Source of the DNA: Prosopocoilus inquinatus
Lineage: Eukaryota; Arthropoda; Insecta; Coleoptera; Lucanidae
Assembly (NCBI GenBank): GCA_036172665.1
Contig: CM069873.1
Span: 39,583,501-39,647,500 of the forward strand
Length of the DNA stretch: 64,000 bases
Reading direction: 5' to 3'
Both the position numbers and the translations under genes were made by a program. Numbering within the stretch: position 1 is the stretch's first letter; each line of letters begins with the position of its first letter. This document shows positions 56,328 to 64,000 of the stretch, piece by piece. The notes below the pieces were generated by a model. The model did no database searches, had not been told where the DNA came from, and was given only the letters and a program-made list of their open reading frames with translations.

Positions 56328-57290
56328 TTTTACATTTACTTTTACATTTATTACCTATTTTCTTCAGTAATATTAGACACAAATGTTATGAACTATGCCC
56401 ACCAAAAGAAATATGGGACGTGTAATATGTCGTACTCTAAATACGACGAGTTAATTATTGTTGTCATAGAGTGCGTTCTGAAAGTGTGCCAACGACTGTT
56501 CGAACAGTCATTTAACATGCAATTAGATACCTGCTTGTGTGCTCGAACAGTCATTTGCACACTTTCAAAAGATACCCATAGTGTATTCGTTCGTTTGTTT
56601 CTTTCTCTGTTACATTACCCTACAAATAATTTTAAAGTTGCATTCCAACTAATAAAATAACTCAAAAATGCATGAAGAGGGTTGTTTCAGATTTTTTTTT
56701 GAGGGGCGTAGTACCTACTAATCCATATTTTTGTAAAAAAACAAAACTTACTGAAAAAAAACTGCCAATAAAAAATAAAGCTTTCCTTAATTTTGTAAAT
56801 TTAATCTAGTTGCAATTTTTTTTCAAAGCAATTTCGATCACCAAAAGTTCCATTTTTTTTATGTTGCTCCAACAACGTTGTCTGTTGTGCTTCTACAAAG
56901 CGTATACGTTTTGCGGCCAGTTGTAAGTATGCATTATGTACCGCTTTGTTATCAACTGCAGAAATACAAGAAACAATTAATATCTATCTACACTTCTATT
57001 GACTTGAGTATCTTTTCGTTTTCGTCTTGTTGTTTGTGTAAACACGGTGTTTCTGTTGATTTAAGCAACTGTGGATTCCATTTTTTCTTGACAAGAGGTA
57101 TTGATGCCTTTCCACTCTTCTTGATCGGCATATATTTCTATTGTTTCTACAGTACCAGATTTAGATACTATTTCAGCATGTGAAGTTGAACTTTCTTGTT
57201 CAGTTATACAAGACAATGCTGAAAATGAACTGCTACAGTCCACAATACTATCTGAATCAACGGTAGACGGCAGTCCTTCAACACTTATAA
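56328..57290. other. Unassigned stretch with one inverted repeat
   Basis: GAAAGTGTGCCAACGACTGTTCGA (about 56478-56501) is inverted at about 56542-56568 (TCGAACAGTCATTTGCACACTTTC). No gene recognised. Confidence 0.5.
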
Positions 57291-57294
57291 GTAT

Positions 57295-57621
57295 TGTTAC
57301 ATTTCTAGGGTTTAATTAATTTATTTAAACGAATAAAACACTCGATAAAAACTTAACCGTAATTTAATAAAGCTTAAAAACTAATTTATTTGTAATAATT
57401 TATTTTCACACTAAAAATCAAACTTCGCCGTTCGCTGTTAGAATTCGACTGACTGGTGAGTCAACTCCGGGCGATTTTATATCTACTGCTGGCGTCTGGA
57501 AGTCTCTATGCTGGAAGATTCTAGTTTGCTCGATATAGGCCCCGAACGCGTGACGGCCGATGACACATCGAAGCGGACCGACTTCTTGACGCCTTGCGCT
57601 AAGTCAGGTTGGCTCGCCACA
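57295..57621 (-). mobile_element. El3 3' LTR
   Basis: TGTTACATTTCTAGGG...GGCTCGCCACA in plus orientation. The last six sense codons and the stop of pol lie within its first 18 bases (minus-strand reading), and the PPT just before it (AAGAAGGGGGCAG) is also coding. Confidence 0.93.
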
Positions 57622-60600
57622 CTGCCCCCTTCTTAGAAACGTTTCGTCTCGAAATGTTCCTGGTGATAGTCTTGAAGGAGGGTGTCGGAATCTACATGCT
57701 GGCCCATTCTTGCAACTTCCCGCCTGGAAGAAGTAACAGTCTACGGTTTTGCTGTTGCTGACTGTTGCCTGTGGGTGGTGGCTGCAGACTAGGACTTCAA
57801 TTCCCGTTCTGTGGAAGATGACTTCCAGCATGCTTCGAATTACTCTCCAGTCTAGTCCGTCCAATCCGCAGCCCAATTTGGGGATGGCTAACTTCATCTG
57901 ATGGTTCTCTATTAGCTGTCTCCTCAGGCTATATAGGGCTCTCCACATAGTCACATAGTCAGGTTTACCGCTTGATGTCTTCTTAGTGACTAAATAATGC
58001 ACGTGGCGCCTCCGATCTGCCGTCGAATCAATGATCTGCAAGCTCTTGCCTACCACGGGATGCTGTCTTCGTAGCTCCTCGATTTGGCCAAATTTCTTCC
58101 TAAACACCTGAGCGATTCCTTTGGACATTTTCAGGTCTTCTGCTACGCAGTGGGCCAGACTGTACTCCAGTGGCACTTTAAAGAGATCTTGTTGCTTCTC
58201 CGTGGTCACTCCAAACCGTGCCTTGCTTCCTTCGGCGTGATGAGACATGAAGGTTTCGAAGTTCACTTCGGAAACTTGCGCCCTTTGTACTGTCCCTTCA
58301 TCTGCTTCTCCATGGTAAGGGGCTATCCGGTTGAAGTGGATTACTTTGCGTTTGCCATGGGGGACCTTCTTGATGCGGTAAACGACGTCGTTGATCCGTT
58401 TCATCACTTTGTAAGGACCTTCCCAAGAGGTCTGCAATTTTGGGGAGAGGCCTCGACGTCTTTGGGGGTTATAAAGCCAGACCAGTGCTCCAGGTTGGTA
58501 TCCCCCGTGTTGAGCGTTGATGACATAGTGCTCCTTCAACCGATCGCTGGCCGTCTGTATATTGTGACGCACTTGGTTGTGGATATCATCCATTTTCCTG
58601 CGTAATTTGCTCACGTAATCTTCGTCGGCAGAGACTTCGCCAGGCTTCACACCAAACTTCAGGTCGCAGGGCAGTCTCGGCTCTCGCCCGAATACCACTT
58701 TCGCGGGAGTCTCCCCTGTTGTCTCATGAACAGATGAACGGTATGCCATTAGAAACAGGGGGATGTACGTGTCCCTCTGATGATCGGAAACGACCTTGGA
58801 CAAATGTCGGTTGATGGTTCTATTGAACCTTTCCACCATTCCGTCCGACTGTGGGTGGAGTGCAGTTGTTCTAGTTTTTCGTACGCCGAGCAGAGTACAC
58901 ACGTTCTTGAACAAGGCCGATTCAAAGTTCCTTCCTTGGTCTGAATGCAGTTCCATAGGTGCACCATACCGACTGATCCATTCCCTGACAAGGACTTCCG
59001 CAATAGTGACTGCTTCTTGGTTAGGTAGGGCGTAAGCTTCAACCCACTTGCTAAAGTAGTCCATTACCACGACGATGTACTTGTTTCCACCATTCGTTTC
59101 TGGAAACGGGCCGGCTACATCGATGGCAACTCTCTCAAAAGGACTTCCAACGTTGTACTGTCTCATGGGAGCCTTACCCCGCCTGTGGGGACCGTTACTG
59201 GCTGCGCAGACTGTACACTTTCTGCACCAATCCTTCACGTCTTCCTTGCAGTTCACCCAGTAAAATCTTTCGCGCACCTTCTCCATAGTCTTCTTAACTC
59301 CCAGATGCCCTCCCGAAGTTCCATCGTGAAGTTCCCTCAGAACTTCTGGCACCCTATTCTTGGGGATCAGTAACTGTGTCTTCTGTTCCATGCCTTCCTG
59401 ATTCTCTATGCTTCGTCTCAGAAGACCACGATCCAACACTATGGAGTCCCACTGCGCCCAGTATGATTTTACGGACGGTGCACATGGTGCTACCTCTTCC
59501 CAGGTAGGCCTCGCGTCCCTGCTTTTCCATTCTAGCACTAATTTCAAATCCGGGTCGTTCTCCTGGTCTCTTCGCAGTTCTTCGCCTTGCCATTTGTCAT
59601 CAACAATGGCTGTCCTCGGAGTCGTGGCTATTTTCTCGTCCAAACGACTACAGTGCTTACAGTCTTCGGCACAGGGTCTTCTCGACAGAGCATCGGCATT
59701 TCGATGGCTAGTTCCTGCCCGATGCTGAATTTCAAAATCGTACTCCTGAAGGCGTTCGATCCATCGTGCAACTTGCCCTTCTGGGTTCTTGAAACGGAGA
59801 AGCCATTTTAGAGCGGCGTGGTCGGTCCTCAGCAGGAAGCGTCTACCATACAAGTACTTGTAGAAGTGTTCTATCGTTTTTACGACGGCTAGCAATTCCC
59901 TTCTTGTGACGCAATAGTTTCGTTCCGGCTTTGATAGGACTTTACTGAAGTAGCCGATCACCTTCTCTTGCCCCTCTTGTATCTGGGAGAGTACGCCACC
60001 AATCCCAACGTTGCTAGCATCTGTGTCCACGACGAACTTGCCTTCCGGGAGAGGATAACTCAGAATAGGAGCACTAACCAAGTACTGCTTTAGTTGTTCA
60101 AAGCCAATTTGACACTGTTGGTCCCATTCAAATGGACGACCATCTTCAGTGAGTTTTGTTAACGGCTTAGCAATGTCTGCAAATCCAGGAACGTAGCGCC
60201 GATAGTAAGTGCACAGGCCAAGGAAACTCCTTATTTGGTGTTTATTTCTGGGAGTTGGCCAGTCTTTCACCACCTGAATCTTCACAGGGTCCACGGCGAT
60301 TCCATTTCCATTAACAATGTGCCCCAGGTAATTCACTTCCTTCTGGAACAGGTGACACTTCTTGAGGCTAAGCTTTAGTCCAGCTCCGCGAAGCCGCTGG
60401 AACACTCCTTCCAGGTTCCTTAGGTGGTCGTCGAACGTCTTTCCCACGACAATTATGTCGTCAAGGTACACCATGCACGTCGTCCAGGACAGACCTTTCA
60501 GAACCGTCTCCATTAACCTCTCGAATGTCGCTGGGGCATTACATAATCCGAATGGCATCACTGTGAACTGCCACAGACCCATACCAATGGAAAACGCCGT

Positions 60601-61941
60601 CTTTTCTCGATCTTCGGGCGCCAGCTCCACTTGCCAATATCCACTCTTTAAGTCCAAAGTTGAGAAGATCTTTGAGCCGGCCAGGGTGTCCAGGGTATCA
60701 TCAATCCGTGGCAGGGGATAGCTGTCCTTCTTGGTGACATTGTTGAGTAACCGGTAGTCTACACAGAATCTGGTGGACCCATCCTTCTTCTTCACAAGCA
60801 CTACTGGTGACGCCCACGGGCTGCTTGATGGTTCTATTACATTATCCTTTTCCATCTCGCGAATAATGCGTTCCGCTTCCTCACGCTTCGCCAACGGTAA
60901 TCGCCTTGGAGCTTGACGGATAGGTCTTTCTTCTCCAGTCTCTATTTTGTGTTTCACGACATCAGTTCTTCCCTTGGATCCATTTTCTACCTCAAATACA
61001 TCTTGATAGCGGCCGATCAGATTCTTTGCTTTTGTCTTCTGGTCTGGAGTCAATTCCTGGGCTGTTGACATAACCATTTCCCATAACTTCATTGGGACTT
61101 TCGCTTCTGGCACGTTTGTTTCAAGTTGCCGGGAGATGGAGGACACCATGGTGCAGCTTCCCAAGATTGTTCCTTTCTTGATATTGACGGAGAAACAATT
61201 GACGTTCATCAGGCGGACAGGTACTTCCTTCTTCGCCGTCAACAACATTTTTCCAACGAGGACTCCTCTTCCAATCCTGTGATCATCAGTATTAGGTTCA
61301 ACCATAATGACTTGCCCATCTTGAAAAACACCGTCCAGTTTTGCGTCGACGATAACCTCAGTCCTGCTGGGTAATACAACGTCTTCAGCGAGGACTACTC
61401 GAGCGGCCACGTCCCCTCGTTGATGAAGAACCAACTCCTCATTATTGACCGCCATTACGCCACGCTTTAAGTCCAATTGGAACCCGTGGGCACACATGAC
61501 GTCCATGCCCAAAATTGCCTCGTCCTCTATATCTGCCACCAGTGCACGGTGTTTTATTGGAGTTGAACCAATGGTGATGATAACCTCTACTTCACCGTGG
61601 ACAGTTGCTGATGTTCCAGTTGCAGTTTTCAGTTTCCACTTGGTCGGCTCGGTGCGTCCAGATGACTTAATGACGTCGGGTCTTAGGATAGTCTTCGTCG
61701 CACCCGTATCCAACAACATGGTGTGAGGAATGTCATCAATGGTAATATCCACGAAGACACTGCTGGTTAACTGCCGTAGGAATATTACTTGGTTGGCTTT
61801 CGTCTTTGGGGGCCTTTGAATACGGGTCGACGTTTGCCCCTCTGCACCGACCCGGCTTAGTTTAACTGTGGCTTCCTTGGATCCTGTCTGGGCTTTGGAC
61901 ATCGCCTGCGAACATGTCCTTCCTCCTGGCAATTCCAACAA
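57604..61941 (-). CDS. pol: El3 Pol: protease, RT, RNase H, integrase, macro domain, CCCH finger
   Basis: 1445 codons, entered from gag by a -1 shift. Domains: aspartic protease (DTGATKTIL, D78); RT (FCVDYRLLNNVTKKD; YLDD at 492-495); RNase H (VDTDASNVGIGGV, about 639); integrase HHCC (HDGTSGGHLGVKK...CRKCTVC, about 870-905), DDE (AIDVAGPF about 937, HSDQGRNFE about 1000, SDGMVERFNR about 1035); C-terminal module (WEGPYKVMKRI, about 1172). A linker of about 50 residues then leads to a macro domain (about 1246-1390): DLFKVPLEYSLAHCVAEDLK, KMSKGIAQVF, HYLVTKKTSSGKPDY, KLGCGLDGLDW. It resembles TARG1/OARD1, which removes ADP-ribose from Glu/Asp through a Lys and an Asp; K1320/K1321 and D1361 occupy those places. 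A zinc finger, CYFFQAGSCKNGPACRFRH (1402-1420), follows. Pol would act in the particle and then the nucleus. The role of the macro-CCCH tail is inferred, not shown. Confidence 0.93.
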   Translation of the reverse strand: MLELPGGRTCSQAMSKAQTGSKEATVKLSRVGAEGQTSTRIQRPPKTKANQVIFLRQLTSSVFVDITIDDIPHTMLLDTGATKTILRPDVIKSSGRTEPTKWKLKTATGTSATVHGEVEVIITIGSTPIKHRALVADIEDEAILGMDVMCAHGFQLDLKRGVMAVNNEELVLHQRGDVAARVVLAEDVVLPSRTEVIVDAKLDGVFQDGQVIMVEPNTDDHRIGRGVLVGKMLLTAKKEVPVRLMNVNCFSVNIKKGTILGSCTMVSSISRQLETNVPEAKVPMKLWEMVMSTAQELTPDQKTKAKNLIGRYQDVFEVENGSKGRTDVVKHKIETGEERPIRQAPRRLPLAKREEAERIIREMEKDNVIEPSSSPWASPVVLVKKKDGSTRFCVDYRLLNNVTKKDSYPLPRIDDTLDTLAGSKIFSTLDLKSGYWQVELAPEDREKTAFSIGMGLWQFTVMPFGLCNAPATFERLMETVLKGLSWTTCMVYLDDIIVVGKTFDDHLRNLEGVFQRLRGAGLKLSLKKCHLFQKEVNYLGHIVNGNGIAVDPVKIQVVKDWPTPRNKHQIRSFLGLCTYYRRYVPGFADIAKPLTKLTEDGRPFEWDQQCQIGFEQLKQYLVSAPILSYPLPEGKFVVDTDASNVGIGGVLSQIQEGQEKVIGYFSKVLSKPERNYCVTRRELLAVVKTIEHFYKYLYGRRFLLRTDHAALKWLLRFKNPEGQVARWIERLQEYDFEIQHRAGTSHRNADALSRRPCAEDCKHCSRLDEKIATTPRTAIVDDKWQGEELRRDQENDPDLKLVLEWKSRDARPTWEEVAPCAPSVKSYWAQWDSIVLDRGLLRRSIENQEGMEQKTQLLIPKNRVPEVLRELHDGTSGGHLGVKKTMEKVRERFYWVNCKEDVKDWCRKCTVCAASNGPHRRGKAPMRQYNVGSPFERVAIDVAGPFPETNGGNKYIVVVMDYFSKWVEAYALPNQEAVTIAEVLVREWISRYGAPMELHSDQGRNFESALFKNVCTLLGVRKTRTTALHPQSDGMVERFNRTINRHLSKVVSDHQRDTYIPLFLMAYRSSVHETTGETPAKVVFGREPRLPCDLKFGVKPGEVSADEDYVSKLRRKMDDIHNQVRHNIQTASDRLKEHYVINAQHGGYQPGALVWLYNPQRRRGLSPKLQTSWEGPYKVMKRINDVVYRIKKVPHGKRKVIHFNRIAPYHGEADEGTVQRAQVSEVNFETFMSHHAEGSKARFGVTTEKQQDLFKVPLEYSLAHCVAEDLKMSKGIAQVFRKKFGQIEELRRQHPVVGKSLQIIDSTADRRRHVHYLVTKKTSSGKPDYVTMWRALYSLRRQLIENHQMKLAIPKLGCGLDGLDWRVIRSMLEVIFHRTGIEVLVCSHHPQATVSNSKTVDCYFFQAGSCKNGPACRFRHPPSRLSPGTFRDETFLRRGQCGEPT
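61808..61866 (-). promoter_or_regulatory. El3 gag-pol -1 frameshift signal
   Basis: On the minus strand the heptamer G-TTA-AAC (61860-61866) directly precedes the gag stop TAA (61857-61859). After a five-base spacer comes a stem of ten pairs (61845-61854 with 61823-61832, two of them G-T). The 12-base loop contains GGGGC, complementary to GCCCC at 61808-61814, so an H-type pseudoknot can form. Pol is in the -1 frame. GTTAAAC is a known nidoviral slip sequence. The heptamer is conserved in C2. Confidence 0.75.
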
Positions 61942-63421
61942 ACCAGCGGCCTCTTCTGCTTGAAGACCTGTTCCACAATGCGGCGAACATCCTCGGCGGT
62001 GGCATACTCCCTGGCTCGCTCCTTTATAGTAGATCCCACCTTGGCGTTAGCGGATTCTTCCTCTTCTTCCTCTTGGAAGTCCATAGCCGCTCGCACCTTG
62101 ACATGCCCTCTTGAGACTCGTCTCGCTGCTTCAAATTCCAAGGCATAAGCTAATGCGTTCTTGGACGTCTTCGGATGGGTCATTCTCAATGCCTGCTGGT
62201 TGTCTGGGTCACGGATTCCATCTATGAAGGTCTGCACCGTCAAACATTTGAGGAATTCAACAGGAGCTGTGGGATATGCCAACTGGGCCAGACGCGCAAC
62301 GTCTGCTTCGAATTCCTGAAGACTTTCTCCGGATTTCTGACAGCGATTCCTCAACTGTGCATGGTATACCTCGGTCAGATGGGCCTGTCCGTAACGCATT
62401 TCCATCCTATTCACCAGCTTGTCGAAGTCTTCTTGTTCCTCTGGCGGCATCGTCTGTAGCACATCGATAGCGTCCCCTCTCAAGGCCACAATTAACGAAG
62501 TGGCTTTTTCGCTGGCCGTCCATCTGTTTGCCTTTGCTGCTGCTTCGAACTGTTTGAAGTAGTTGGGCCAAGAAGACTTTCCATCGAACGTTGGTGGTTT
62601 TATTTTTAATTTCGAATTTTCTGCTGGTCCTTCCGCAATTCGGGTTTCATTATTATTATTTTCTAGTACTTCTACTGGTGGCTATCCCCGAACACTCGCA
62701 ACCCCGCCATGATTTGTTCCAGATTTTTGATTTTGTTATCCTGCTGGAATATTATTTCTTCCACATTTTCTTGCAGGTTTCTTGTTTCTTCCGATATTTT
62801 TACCACTAGTTTATCTTCGAGTCCTTTCGTCTGTTCTAGAAATTCACCCTTCAAATTTCCGGACTGTTCTAGAAGTTTCTCGTCGAAATTTCTGGATTGC
62901 TCTAGAAATTTCTCGTCTAAGTCTCTAGATTGTTCCAACAATTTATTTTGTAATTTGTCGAAATTTCCAGATTGTTCTAGAAGCTTCTCCTCTAAATTTC
63001 TGGATTGTTCTCTAAGCTTCTCTAAATTTCCAGACTGTTCTAGAAACTTCTCGTTCAAATTTCTGGATTGTTCTCGAAGTTCGTCCTTGAAATTTCCAGA
63101 TTGTTCTAGAAACTTCTCGTCCAAATTTCTGGATTGTTCTCGAAGTTCGTCCTTGAAATTTCCAGATTGTTCTCGAAGTTCATCCTTGAAATTTCTGGAT
63201 TGTTCTCGAAGTTCATCTTTCAAGATTTTATTAAAATCGACGGGACCAGACGAAATTTCGAAAAGGAACGTCTCTGGATCTTCACCAGCTGTCAACAAAT
63301 CGGATCGGAGACGCTGTTGAAGTGCGCCTTTCAAACCACAGGTTTCTAACTCTCGTTCTTCCAATTCTGTTTTTAATTCGGCCACTTTTAAGTCTTTCAA
63401 CAACACTTTTCTCGTAGCCAT
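61857..63421 (-). pseudogene. gag: El3 Gag, split by a one-base deletion
   Basis: Starts MATRKVLLKDLKVAELKTEL; residues 6-40 (to GLKGALQQRL) match a SAP motif, a small DNA-binding helix pair. Residues about 75-215 are an array of 11-residue repeats of the type DELREQSRNFK/EKFLEQSGNFK, a hendecad coiled coil. The first frame ends at 62672 because one base present in C2 is missing at about 62683-62684. The original frame continues past it into the capsid region (QKSGESLQEFEADVARLAQL, CLTVQTFIDGIRDPDNQQAL) and a CCHC-type knuckle CWNCQEEGHVRRRC, ending at 61857. So this copy cannot make full Gag without help. Gag forms the particle; the SAP motif may bind DNA. Confidence 0.85.
62840..63230 (-). 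repeat. 33-bp tandem repeats inside El3 gag
   Basis: About 12 copies of a 33-bp unit (for example TTTCTGGATTGTTCTCGAAG plus TTC-TC-TTGAAA variants) encode the 11-residue coiled-coil repeat. C2 has fewer units at 29050-29350, so the array changes length between copies while keeping frame. Confidence 0.85.
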
Positions 63422-63523
63422 TATATTTTTTTTTTCCTATACTGTACTTATTTAATAATCTGATTAAATTTAATTTACTTTAAATTGTTTATTTATTTGC
63501 ACAAACCCCACACCTGACACCAC

Positions 63524-63850
63524 TGTTACATTTCTAGGGTTTAATTAATTTATTTAAACGAATAAAACACTCGATAAAAACTTAACCGTAATTTAATAAA
63601 GCTTAAAAACTAATTTATTTGTAATAATTTATTTTCACACTAAAAATCTAACTTCGCCGTTCGCTGTTAGAATTCGACTGACTGGTGAGTCAACTCCGGG
63701 CGATTTTATATCTACTGCTGGCGTCTGGAAGTCTCTATGCTGGAAGATTCTAGTTTGCTCGATATAGGCCCCGAACGCGTGACGGCCGATGACACATCGA
63801 AGCGGACCGACTTCTTGACGCCTTGCGCTAAGTCAGGTTGGCTCGCCACA
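63524..63850 (-). mobile_element. El3 5' LTR with adjacent PBS
   Basis: 327 bp, one A/T difference from the 3' LTR. The PBS TGGTGTCAGGTGTGGG is read on the minus strand just left of 63524 (about 63506-63521). Confidence 0.93.
63704..63710 (-). promoter_or_regulatory. TATA box of the El3 5' LTR
   Basis: TATAAAA on the minus strand, in the middle of the 5' LTR; the same string is at 57475-57481 in the 3' LTR. Downstream on the minus strand the LTR has AATAAA-type poly(A) signals. Confidence 0.6.
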
Positions 63851-64000
63851 GTATTATGCCTGTAAAAATTGTATATCAGTTTTTTCATCATAAAAATTAA
63901 TTCTGATTTTTAAAACTGTACTATATTGCCATTATTATACTAACATATATGATAGTTTTACTTATCATAATCGTATAAATTCTTACTTTTAATTTTTTCT

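Larger units (their letters stand above)
57295..63850 (-). mobile_element. El3, young Ty3/Gypsy with macro domain and CCCH finger
   Basis: 6556 bp, minus strand. The LTRs of 327 bp (57295-57621 and 63524-63850) differ at one position, and GTAT is duplicated on both sides (57291-57294 and 63851-63854). PBS, gag, -1 frameshift signal, a 1445-codon pol, PPT and LTR are all present. The only obvious defect is a one-base deletion in gag. It is the best reference copy of the family; C2 (23572-30024) is an older copy. Confidence 0.95.

Noticed and set aside
58084..58605. 173-codon plus-strand frame opposite the macro domain and integrase tail
   Set aside because: Antisense to a well-supported pol gene and without any motif.
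62709..63320. 203-codon plus-strand frame opposite El3 gag
   Set aside because: It is the antisense shadow of the 33-bp gag repeats, which are free of stops on both strands.
1..64000. CRISPR arrays, bacterial operons, rRNA genes
   Set aside because: No regularly spaced repeats with unique spacers, no rRNA-like sequence, and all recognised genes are of eukaryotic transposon type.

Overview
The window looks like a piece of an insect nuclear genome (AT-rich, metazoan-type transposons, an errantivirus-like element with a baculovirus-F-type envelope, spliceosomal introns in transposases). I could not identify a host gene. Almost everything recognisable is a transposable element or its remnant, so this is a nested repeat island. 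The order, beetle or otherwise, cannot be settled from the sequence.

Layout: 1-9.3 kb holds dispersed non-coding repeats: four copies of a family whose ends read CAGTGATCGCC, a long-TIR element carrying an inverted repeat array, a solo LTR and a LINE tail. 9.66-16.23 kb is an old, frameshifted Ty3/Gypsy element (Gypsy A) preceded by the tail of a tandem neighbour; its 3' LTR is split by a second long-TIR element with a perfect 8-bp duplication. 17.8-22.1 kb is a decayed pol fragment of another Gypsy type (Gypsy D) with its LTR. 22.87-23.56 kb is the N-terminal part of a Penelope-like element, broken by a minus-strand Gypsy (Gypsy C2, 23.57-30.02 kb). 30.0-31.7 kb holds nested hAT-type non-autonomous elements. 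32.41-43.20 kb is a minus-strand, env-bearing Gypsy (El2) whose LTRs differ at 1 of 378 positions. 46.28-48.93 and 49.01-51.91 kb are two apparently complete hAT transposons with perfect 8-bp duplications. 54.5-56.3 kb is a dead PIF/Harbinger transposase. 57.295-63.850 kb is a very young, nearly intact minus-strand Gypsy (El3) with GTAT target duplications.

The most unusual system is in the Gypsy elements. El3 pol runs protease-RT-RNase H-integrase and then continues into a TARG1/OARD1-like macro domain (ADP-ribosyl-glutamate hydrolase type, with the key Lys and Asp residues present) and a C-x7-C-x5-C-x3-H zinc finger. Gypsy C2 carries the same module in decayed form. Gypsy A, a relative, stops after integrase and lacks it. 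El2, a different errantivirus-like lineage, carries remnants of a macro domain at another place, between protease and RT. Two retroelement lineages in one window have therefore acquired an ADP-ribose-processing domain, at different sites in pol. My inference is that it counters host ADP-ribosylation (PARP-type) defence or reverses ADP-ribosylation of element proteins; the sequence alone does not show this.

El3 also shows a likely programmed -1 frameshift signal at the gag-pol junction (a GTTAAAC heptamer next to the gag stop, followed by a 10-bp stem with pseudoknot potential) and a Gag with an N-terminal SAP-like motif and an 11-residue coiled-coil repeat array.
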